Positions 42,278 through 54,200 of a DNA stretch of 64,000 nucleotides are shown here, piece by piece. Origin of the DNA: a bacterium. GTDB taxonomy: Bacteria > Auribacterota > Auribacteria > Auribacterales > Auribacteraceae. The notes beneath the pieces were generated by a model. That model saw nothing but the letters and a program-made list of their open reading frames with translations. It searched no databases and had not been told where the DNA came from. The translations under genes and the position numbers were made by a program. Each line of letters begins with the position of its first letter. Position 1 is the first letter of the stretch. The stretch covers positions 44,660-108,659 of the forward strand of contig JACKPL010000010.1 of NCBI GenBank assembly GCA_024233545.1. The letters are read 5' to 3'.

Positions 42278-45200
42278 ATGCGCGCAATGGCACGATTTAA
42301 AAGGCATATGCTTACCAAAATCATCATCGTTACGATCTGCCAGGCGATTGCTTTGTTGCCGGGGTTTTCAACCTATAGCAATCCACCGGAAGAGATTCGC
42401 ATCAATCGCCGGTACGGCAGGGTAATCAAGTCGGATAACGGAGAGGATTCTTCTGTTCGGATTATTCATATACAGGATGCTCACTGTGTTGAAGAAGCCC
42501 AACGGAATATTGCCGGTATCCTTAAAGACCTTGCTGTGGACTATGACATTAAACTGATTGGAGTCGAAGGGGCTTCCGGTAAATTTAATACCGATAAAAT
42601 AGCTCAGTTTCCTCATAAAGAAATTCTTAATAAAACATCCGATTTTTTTCTAAAAAACGGAAAATTGACTGGTTCGGAATATTTTTCAATAAATGAAAAC
42701 AAGAATCTCCTGCTTGGTATTGAGAATCCCGATTTATATCTTGAAAATTATAATAGTTTACTTAAATCGCTTGCTGTTCGAGAAGCGGCGGTTCAGTATT
42801 TCCATACTATCCGCAGTGATTTAGAATTGCTCAAGGAACAGTATCTTAGCGAAGATGTCCAGCGTTTTAACCATGAAATTATGCAGGCTCGGGAAGTTGA
42901 AAAGGATTTTGTCAAATATACGCTTCTGCTTAAGCATTATGCTGAAAAGAAAGGTGTATCAAAAGATAAGTATCCTGATTTTAAGCTGTTTATAGCTACG
43001 ATGGAATTAGAAAGTTCTATCGATTTTGATTCAATAACACGCGAGAAAGCAGAATTAGTCGATAAGTTATCAGAAGTCCTTCCCAAAACAGAAATAGCAC
43101 AGTTACTCCAACAAAACCTGTATTATAATATTAATAAAATTACTCCATCCGAATATTACGGTTTTCTTGCTGAAAAAGCAGAACAGGCGGCCATTGAAAA
43201 CGAAACGTACCCTAACTTTTATAAATACGCTGAATATTTGAAGAGTTATGATTCGATTGATCAAAAGAATCTTTTCGCTGAATGTTCTTCTCTTGCATCG
43301 GAAATCAACAGCACATTGTGTGTTACCGATAGCGATGCACACATAACCCAGCTTCTTGAAGATCAGAAAATAATTGAAAAATATACCATGCTTCAGCTTA
43401 CATCTGAAGAACTCAGCCGATTCACTAAAAAACCTGCTGAGATTATCCGTGAATTCGATATGGCTATGCAGTCGTATTCGCGCAAAATGAACTTGAATTA
43501 TGCGGCAAATGCAGAGCTTTTTAGTGTGTTGGCAAGCGGTTTGCCTCTGCTAGAAGAATTTTATACGCTCGCAAAGAAGCGTGATAAGGCACTTGTAGAT
43601 AGATTATTAGCAGAAATGGACCTTGAAGGGATTGATACTGCGGTGCTCATTGCCGGCGGTTTTCATACGGAAGGCATTGTTGAAAAACTCAAAGACGAAG
43701 GTGTTGCTTATGATGTGATTATCCCAGAAATCACAAAAGAGCAGGAATATAACCCTTACTACAGTTTAGTGACTAACCAGCGGGATGGTCTTGAGGAATT
43801 TCTATCCTCAAATACTCTTCAGCTTGCCCTCAGGACTGCGAAGTTGAACTTGGTTGACCAAGCAAACCAGCTGATATTTGCTCGTGAATTGGATGCGATG
43901 ATGGCAGTTTTATTTGCCGATGAGTTTGATTCCCGACTGATGAGCGAATCAGATATGATCGATCGCGTTAACACCGCTCTTGTTCAGTATGGGAATGAGA
44001 ATAATATACAGATACTTGGACGGGTTGTTTTAGACGGGCCATTTGGTTATCGCGCATATAAGGTGCAAATTGATAATCAAGTAGTATCTTTTGTCGTTAA
44101 TGACAGTTCGCAATCATATTCAGCTAATGAGAATGCTTTATTCAGTGGGATTGTTGAAACTGCCCATGTCAATATTTTCGCCGAAGACGAATTTTCCCGG
44201 TTATGGGCCCAAGCCGCACCACTTAATGGCATAACAGAATTGTATCGCGGTGCAAAAAATGCCGTTTTCCGAGCAGACCTTGTGCGTCAAGCACGGTTTG
44301 CGGCAGTTGAGAGTTTATATAACTTTGGCGAAATTACTCCGGAAACATTGGAAGACATCAACACAAGGTACGGCTTGGATGTTTCTGAAGAAATACGATT
44401 GTTTATTCAGCAGTACACAAGCAATGACCCTACTCAATCTTTATTGTCTTACCTGCCTGAGACAGACACCTATGTGTGGAACGAATCGGATGGAAATCTT
44501 AATCTATTATTGCTTGAATCTGTTGATAAACTTATGGGGATGTCACCCAATTTGCCGGATGAAATCAGTGCACTCGGAGGAGCGCTTGGCACCGTCGATG
44601 AAATTCGTTTTTTTGCCGATGTTGTCAATGACGCCAATAGAACTACTACCGGGAACATAAAATTATTTTATTTTGAAAAAGATTTGCCGCGTGATATTCA
44701 GCTACATGTTTTGCAAGAACTCCATCGCGGCAGTAACGAGTTGTTCAACCCTGTTGAGGGTGGAAGCGTATCTTTTGAATCATTAAATAATAATGTATAT
44801 GAAATTAGAGTGACGTACAGGCCTCAGGACGACGGCTATTTCTTTCGGGTCGGCTTGAAAGAAAATGCTGTTCAGAGAAGGCCTCAGTTAGTTGATCCGT
44901 CGTTTGCTTTTGTTAGTTCTCCGGTTGTCCAGCGCGTTCAGCCCGGTATTCAAATTGCATCAACCAGCCCGCTTGATTATCCTATTGTCGGATTTCCCAG
45001 AATTTACATCGAACGTGATGCCGGCGGAAACTCATACCTCGCCGCAAAAATTCTCGAAGTCGATAGAACTAGCGGAACTGTCAAGAGTTTGATAGACACT
45101 GTTTCTTTGCGGTTTCCCTTGAGTGATTTGAATAACGTCCGGCTGGTATTGCGTGACTTAGTCGACGCACTGATAGTTCAATCCCAAGAACAGCGCATTG

Positions 45201-48200
45201 GGTTGTTAAAACCAATCTTCGGCAATGAGTTAATGCGTCTCATTCCTGACGCTGATACCGAATACAGTTTAATAAAAGTTGGTGTTGCTTCGCTTTACCG
45301 TCCGGCTCAATTAGGGGCAGTCTTTCTCGCGCCTGACGGAACATTTTCTATTGAAATTGAACCGCGCGGTATTGCCGATAACCGTCCGGCATTCAATGAT
45401 CTTGTGCAAATAGCTTCCACAGTCATAGATAAAACTATAGTAGAACGGTTTGTGGAAAATAATGACAGGGAAGGGCTTTTGAACCTGTTTTATGCATCGG
45501 TTCAAGAAAACATGAAAAATATATTAACACTGCTCCAAAATAAATATGTGAGTAAGTCTGATAATCCAAATCAAACAATACACGTTTCTATAAAATTGGG
45601 TTCCGAAAAACTTGCACAAGCGCACATAGACGATACGGATCAGCTTCGTTTGGAAATCAATGCGCATGCGTTTCGTTCTCCGGGATTATTGTATGCTCAG
45701 CTTGAACATGAGATACGTCATGAAATCATTGGAAATTCTGTTCGAGATTCGCTTGCAAAATTTGTACAAGCCGACCAAGTTTCTCCGGAGTTTGCAGGAT
45801 TTCTTGCCGAACTTTATATTGCTAAGAAAGAATTAGAGCGGTATCGTGAGTTTGGGCGCGATGCAGAGTTAGGCGAAAAAACGCAAGAGGTATTGCTTGC
45901 GCCTGATAATCCGATTGATCCCAATGGCGAATTTGTATCAATCATTCAACTGCCGAGCGATCAACAGCAAGCTGTGCTTGCAAACCTAGTGGCACAGCGG
46001 TATTTTCCGACAGCCGCCGCATTTCCAAGCCCGGCTTTAATTGATGAAGTGCTGGCAGATATTGAAACGAAACTTGCAGAAAAAGAGTTGAATGGACTTT
46101 TCTCAGTAGTTTTAAATCCCGCCGGAAATTTTGTTGAGTGGACACAAGAAAATCGGGAAAAAAGCGCAACGATTGCGCGTACGCTCATTGATTCTCACTC
46201 GTTTTATATACCGTATATTTCTTCGGTTAAAATTGACGGAGTTATCAGCAACCAAAAGGTTAACGGCATAGGAATGCGCGGTTCAATAGGCGCTGACACA
46301 ACGATTCTAGGCGATGCCATTTCCATAGGTGACGAAGTTCAGATTGGACGAGGCGTCAAAATTTTATCAGAAGGCGGTACCGTCATTATTGAGAATGGTG
46401 TTCGTTTAGAAGACGGCGTAGTTATTCGCGCTAAGATCGGCGAGACAATCCGTATAGGAGCAGGCACTGAAATATTACAAGGCGCTGAACTTTCTGGAAA
46501 TGTATCTATTGGCGAAGGAGCTGTCATTGACCGTTCACAAATTAAAAATGCAGTTATTAAATCGGAAATTGGCAATCCCGTAGTTATTAGAAATAGTTTA
46601 GTGTGGGGAGAGACCGGCGCTGAAAACGATTTGGTATTGATCGAGACTGGTGTTCAAATAGATTATTCAACGATTCGAACGGAATCCGAAAAGAAGTCGC
46701 TTAATCTCCTAGAAAATGCTTATACGCCTACTCTTCTTTACGACAGCTATATTGTGGCGCCGGAAAAAACGATAATTCAATCAGGGGCGCGCATTGAACA
46801 AGCAACTGTGGTTAATAGTGAAATTGGGAAAAAGGTTACTATTCGCGAGCATGCAAACATAGCTCATTCAATATTTAAAGATGGTTCTGGAGCGCGCGTC
46901 AATACACGCACATTCCTTTCTTATTTTGGACGTGAAGTTCAGGTTGGTTCAACAATAACCCGGTCGTATTTTGGCGATGGTGTAGTTTCAGAACATCAAG
47001 GTACAAAAATTGATTTTCTTCTTCTTCCAAATGAATATCCAATAGTCGATGAACTCGGCAACAGAAAAACAATACGGTTACCGAACACTACTAATATTGG
47101 TGCGGGAACAATTATTGAAAATAACACCAAACAGCCGATAATCGGTTACCATTTATTTACCGGAGTGAATTCACGCATAACCGCAAAACCTGATACGCTT
47201 AACATAATCTACCCTCTTACTTTAACGAAAGGGGAAGTCGGAGGTGTTATCGCGCCGTTTGCTTACTCACAGACTCCCGATAGATATATAGATGCGTGGA
47301 TGTTGTCTGATTATCCGGGCGCTATCATCAATCATTTAAAGAAAACAAAATCGCTTGTCACGAAACTAAATTATCCCATGGCGGATTTCGATCAGTTTAT
47401 CAATGGTTCTATTCGATTAGCGTTTCGCCCTTTTGACGGATCGCGCACGCCGAGCGCTTTGTTGGATGGATTGCAAGCGAGTTTTGCAAGCGGCCCGGAG
47501 GCTCAAAAAATCGCGCGCTATCTGCAAGCTCAGGTTCTCAGCGGAGCATGGGATATGAAAGACGGGGAATTAGTCAACGGGATGTTCGAATGGGCGCCGG
47601 GAGATAAATGGTCGACGAATGATTTAAGAGAATTTCTATCGTGGGATGAAAACAAACTCCGCGATTTTAGGGATAACTATACTGAGTTGAAAGCAGTATT
47701 TCGTGAGCAGGAAGCATATGCTCCGGTTTCTATAAAGAGTAAAGCCGAAATGGGCACTGATGGTCTTCGCGGCGTTGCAAGTTCCGATAGATTCATTGAC
47801 AATGCACATATTACTCCTGTTATTGCATACCGCCTTGGATTGGTTGCGGCACTGCATGCGATGACAGAAGGGAAAAAACATATCCGCGTTGCTGGCGATA
47901 CTCGGCCGAGTACTTCCGAATTATTAACAGCTTTTATTTCTGGAGCTACGCAATTAGGTATAACGGTTATTCAAGATGGACAAAATGTACCCGGTCAAGA
48001 AGCGGTATCGACTACTCCTCAAGAACAATATTATGTTATGAACGATCCGTTGGCTGGCGGCGGCGCTGTAATAACCGCATCGCATAATCCTGCGCGGGAC
48101 AATGGGATTAAACTGCTCAATGCGGCAGGAGCTAAAATATCGGCTCAATGGGAAAATATTGCCAATCTTGTGGTGAATTCATCCAATCTTCCCCATACTC

Positions 48201-51200
48201 TTGCATATATTATTGAACAACTCGGGGGAAGGACGGCTCGCTATGAACCGTTATTTGAAGGAGCGCCGGCGGTCACTGAGCGGGCTGTATCCGAACAATA
48301 TTTTGATGAAATACTCGATGCATTGCGCGTATTGGTTCCTCCAAGCGATACAGAACGAGTGATCACTGTCGATGCGGCGAATGGCGCGGGTTCATATGCT
48401 ATGGCGCATTTAGCTGAACGTATTGCGGCAGAAATGCCTGAATTAAAATTTAGGTTACATGTAATCAATGCCGGGGACGGCGTGATAAATGAACAAGCCG
48501 GTGCAGAATATATTCATAAAAAACTGTCTAAAGATATTGCCGCTGGTAAAACACTGCCGGTCTGGCTGGAACCTCTTAAAGGGCAAATGGTCGGAACGCT
48601 CGATGGCGACGCTGACCGGAATCTGTTGTTTCGCTTGAACGAAGATAATTCTCTCGAGGTTATCGACGGCGATAAATTTGCGGCAATGAAAGTTTTAGTC
48701 CTCCAAAAATATATGAAAGAATTAGGTTTAGATGCCCAATTCAAAGTTGGAGTGGCGCAAACGGTTCTTGCCAATACGGGTTCGAAAATACTCTATGACC
48801 GTTTAGGAATTGAACCGACAAAAACGGCTGTCGGCGATAAATATGTACGCGATGCCGCCGATCAATGGGTTAAAGAACATGGTGTTGCTGTCTATTATGA
48901 AGCCGCCGGGCATGGCTCGATTCTTTTCTCCGATGCATTTATTTCAGCGGTAAAAGCGGCTGAAGAATCACCGGCAAAAAATATTCTGTCAGCTATTGTT
49001 GCTATGCAGAACTTAGCCGGTGGCGACGGTATTCGCAACTTGGTTTTGTTCCTTGCACTAATGGAACGGGAAGGATTGGATTTTAATCAGCTGAACGATC
49101 CGGCATTTCTCTATAATGAAAATCCTAAAGTCGAACTTGAATTGAAAGTTGCTTATAAAGATAATGTTACAACTGAACAGAATGGAGCGCTGTTGACAGG
49201 GCCTCAAGATGTAATTGATGCATTGACAGAATGGAAAAACCGGCTTGGCGATGATTATACGTTTATTATTCGAAAATCCGGTACTTCTCCGAAAGTCAGA
49301 GTGCAAGTCGAAGGCCCCGATGCGGGCCGTGTTGAAGAAGCGGCGTATTCTCTTATGCAAGCGATTTATGACAGCCCTACCGTTATTGGCGACCCGAAAG
49401 AACCGCGTCCGCTTGGCCTGCTTGCGGCAATTAACGAAAATCGAGCTCGTGAAGAACAGGCGAAACAGTTGCGCGTTTTTCAGCAGGAAAACCTTATTCC
49501 CATTACCGATCGTGTGCGAGCGCTCTTTGTCGAAGATACTCTAAACGCCATTGCAGAACGAGGCGAAGGGCAAGTTACCGTCGGAACTGACGGAATACGA
49601 GGAAAATTTGATTCCAGCAACGATCTTAAGAAAAAACTTATTACTAAACCGATCGCTTATCGTATGGGAATTACTGCCGCCCTGCATGCTTTATCGGAAG
49701 GTAAAGATGTCATCCATATCGCGGGCGATACGCGCGAAAGCACCCCTGTTTTATTGCAGTCGTTCATTGTCGGAGCAACGCAAATGGGCGTATCAGTGAA
49801 AGTCCATGGACTGGATAGCGTTGCATCCACGCCTCAAGTTCAACTTTTTACTCAAATTGATTCTCTTGCAGGTGGCGGCGGAGTTATTACTGCGTCCCAT
49901 AATCCGGCACCCGATAACGGTATTAAATTGATAAATGCTGAAGGTGAAAAGATTTCTGAAGAATGGGAACAAATTACTAACGAAATCGTCAATAGTGAAG
50001 ATTTGCCCGCTACAATAGGACGTGTTATCAGCATGTTCCAAACTGACGGCAGGCCGGATATGTCTAAAATCGACCGTGCAGTAAATGGAATTGCATTGCG
50101 TCGCCAAACCTCCGATCAGCAATATAAGGAAATACCGAATGTTGAAATGCTGGGAAACGATGCGTTAAACCGATATGTCCAACAGATCGTTGATGCAATG
50201 GTTAATCTCAATAAAATAGAGAGTGCGCGGTATGACGGCAGTGCACCGAATGCGCCGAATACAGTCTTGATCGATGCGACTTTTGGTGCAGGGCAAGTTG
50301 CCTTAGAACAAGTGCGCGATACTGTTAATCGAATGAACGATCAAGGCGCTCTCAATTTTAGAATCGAATTGATAAATTCCGGAACCGGTGTGGTAAATTA
50401 TCAGACTGGGGCAGAATTCATTCACAAGGACCTTGCCGATGAACTTGCGGCAGGCGAACCTTTGCCTCAATGGATAGAACAAAATAAAGGCAAGTGGATT
50501 TTTACTATTGATGGTGATGCCGACCGCTCACTGATTTTTCAGGTTACAGAAGATAATCAGGTACAGGTAATCGACGGCGATAAACTTGCCGCATTAAAAG
50601 TTATGGTCTTGAATAAATATATCAATGCATTAGGATTGCAAGACCGGTTTACTGTTGGTGTTGCCCAAACAGACCTTGCTAACCCGTCAGCAAAATCATT
50701 TTTCGAAAATTTAGGTGCACATCGCGATCAAACTCCCGTAGGAGATAAGTATGTCAGCGCGTCAGCAAAAGAGTGGGCGCGCGATCATGGTTTAGCGGTC
50801 TATTACGAAGCGGCGGGGCACGGTTCTATTGCATTTAATGAAGAGTTTCGGCAGGCGGTTCGGGAATTCGACCCAACCAACGCGACGCCATCGCAAATAG
50901 AAGCGGCACAAATATTAAATAATATCATGTCACTGCAAAATACTGCCGGCGGCGATGGTGTAATGAATGTTTTGCTTCTTGCAATGATTACCCGTCTTGA
51001 GAATCTTAAACTCGACGCCGATTTGCTTTATAAAGAAGCTCCTAAAAAGGAACTTTCAGAAACAGTTGACAATAAAGACGTGGTGACATCTGTTGAAGGG
51101 AGAGGCATAGAGCTTACCGGCCCGGCAGATTTGATAGAAAAAGTCAACCAAACTAAAGCCGCATATAAACAAAAACTTGAGCAGTTAATTAAAGAAGGGC

Positions 51201-54200
51201 ACATTACCCGTGCTGAACTTCCCATACCGGATTTTGAGGTAATCATCAGAAAATCGGGTACGTCTCCCGTAATGCGCGTTCAAGTAAACGGGCCCATTCA
51301 AGAGTTGGTGGACGAAATGTCATATGAATTGATGGATTTCATCTATAAACATCCGGTTATAAATCCCTCTGCTGATCCTGCGAAAGCGCCGGCGCTTAAA
51401 TATGAACAAGTCGTTGCCAATAAACAAGCAGAATTAGAAGCTTCTTTGACTGTTTCGGCAGAAGATATTCGAGCATATGTATTGGGCGGAGATAACTTGT
51501 CTGAAAAAGAAATTTTTGAATTGAGGATTGATTTGACTCGTAATGGATGGACATCTCAATCGCTTGCTCAACTCATAGCGGTGCACCGAAAAGGCGGTGA
51601 TGTGGCGGTTGAACCGCCTGCCGCCCGCGCGGTTTTTTCAGCACCCGATATGATTGACATATCACAAACAAGTGCGGTACGGCCGGATAAAGTTGCCTTA
51701 GGCGCACAAAAAGATGTTGTCGATCGTTCAGCGTTAGTACTTCTTGCCGGAGGAGACGGCAGTAGATTGCTTGGCAGTATGGGATTTGCAGATGATCAAA
51801 AAGCCCTTTGGGCGAAACCGACAATCCCTGTTACAGCAATTGCCGCCAAACCTCCGTTACAAAGGATTATTGAGACAGTAGCCAGTATTCGCCGCCAACA
51901 GCAAAGTAATATCCCAATCGTGATTGTTGTCGGGCCGCGAAGCAAAGGGCCAATCAAAGCATTTCTTGATGCGCATAATAATTTCGGCATTGAAAATATC
52001 ATTCTTGTCGAACAAGATAAAAATCCCGTGGTTAAAGCAACTGCAGAAAACCAAGAGGGAAAACTTGTAGTCACTCCCAATCTTGATATCGAATACAGCC
52101 CGAACGGTACAGGCGGAATAGTTGATGCTATGGGCAAACCCGTAAAAGTGCAAGGTACCGATTTTCAATCTGCCGCTCAATACCTTGAAAGCGTCAACCG
52201 TGATAAAGTAATCTTTTGGGGTGGAGATGTCGGTGGATTAACTACCGAACTTTTTTACGGTATTTTGGGCGTAAGCAAAGGATTAACCGGCAGTGAAGAT
52301 GTTGACGTTGTCGGACTTGCATATCCGAGTAAAAACAAAGATCTCGGTACGATGGTAAAAATGAATAATCAAACCGTACTCGTAATAGAAAAATCCGATC
52401 GTTCCAGTTATGCCGGTTTGGAAGAAGCTGATGACACTCAAGGCGAATTAAACGGATTGCCGCGCAATAGCGGTGGATATTTGATGTCGCTCGATGCAAT
52501 CAGAGAAGTAATTGGCAATTTTCCTGTTCATTTACAGGCAAATAAAGATATAGAAGGGTATGACCCGTCGACAGGCCAACCTGTGGCAAAAGCGGATAAA
52601 ATGGAAACCTTTTTCCCTGATATTTTTCCGCTCGTATCTGAGAATCGCGATATGAAGATAATTATCGCTGTGGCTGATGAAAAAGATATGGTGCCTCAGA
52701 AATCTGTTCCGCAGTTGGATAGGGGCAGGCAGGAACTTATACAGCAGGATAAAAATCGGCTTCTTGCAGAACACGAAGTTCTCATTGCAGATTCGGCAGT
52801 GGTTGAATTGTCGCCGCTCTTTGCCGGTAGTTTCGGAAGCGATGTTCGTTTGGATTCGAATGCAGAATTTTATATTGGCGAGAATGTTTTCGTTGGTGAA
52901 AACGTTTTGTTTGGCGAAGGGACTCGTGTTCAAGGTGAAAATATCCGCATTGGAAATAATGTCCGCATCATTGAGGGAGCGAGTATAATCGTCGAAGGTT
53001 CGGGTGAATTAGTCATCGAAGATGGAGCGGTGATTGCGGATAATACCCGCATCGTGATAAAAGATGGAGAAAAGGTCGTTATCGGAAAGAATGCGTATGT
53101 ATCGCTTGCAGTTCTTACTGGTTCGAATCGTGTCGGCGAATATTCAGTTATTGAGCAAGGTTCACGGATCGATAATGTGCAAATCGGTTCAAACAGCCGT
53201 GTGTCTGACAGCCGAGTGTTTGGAGTAAAAGATAATCCAGTTGTCATCGGTTCAAACACAGTTATTTCTGAACGTTCATTGATCACATCTTCACAGAAGA
53301 CGAAAACTTGGAGTTTTCTTGAGAAAAATGATTTGCGTGAAGGGTTTATTCCGCAAGATGAAAACATTCCATTACGCCGTTACCAAATTGCCGTAAAACA
53401 GACGAGAATCGGCGATGGGACAACTATAGCAAATGCGCGGTTAAATAATACGGAGATTGGAAATAATGTTGAGGTTCAGCCGGGGGTGGCGGTGGAATTT
53501 TCTCATATTGGCAACGGCACACAGTTGCGTTCCAATACTAATATCACGATATCGTGGATTGGAGAACGAGCCGTTATCGGCAGTGAAGTGAGCAAAAGCT
53601 GGTTGGGAAACGGATTTTCCACGCTAGACCAAAATTCTTATATCAGTTTAATTGCTCCGAATGAAATGTTAGTTTTAAATGAAAATTTTGAGTTGGAAAT
53701 TATTGATTTTGCGAATCCGACGCACATTGGAAATTTTGTCGTTTTTGCAAATTATGGCGGTAAACCTCTTCCGGATTTGAGCGGAAGCCTAAAAGGCACT
53801 GCCTTTGTTTTTTCTTCAAAAATCGGCGAAGCGAACATTGTTAACTTGTACGATCATCCTGATGTTCATTTACCTGATTTGACCAATGAAAAAGGCGTTA
53901 CCGTTATTTATCAGTTTTCCCTTGTCCCGTCGGGGGAAGTATGGGGAACTGTATTCCCCTTTACCGAAGCATCTACGCTAAGCCCGGCATCACATAAAAT
54001 TGGGAGTGTTGTAAAAAATAATCCTCGTTTGATTACTTCGATGCTGACTCAAATGGGGCGGTCGTTAAATGCTGATCAGAGAAGTACGTTGCTCAATGCC
54101 GTTGCCGGCAGTTTGCGGCTTGGAATAAAGATGGTTGCCGCAGAAGTTTCCACCACTTTTCCGCGGGTTCCGTCATCATTATTTCAAGGGCAACAGGAAT

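Noticed and set aside
47730..52830. Naming the 14.3-kb gene glmM or glmU
   Set aside because: The active-site signature EAAGHG and the LAGGDGSRLLG loop fit the PAGM and UAP groups better, and the domains are only part of a giant secreted protein.
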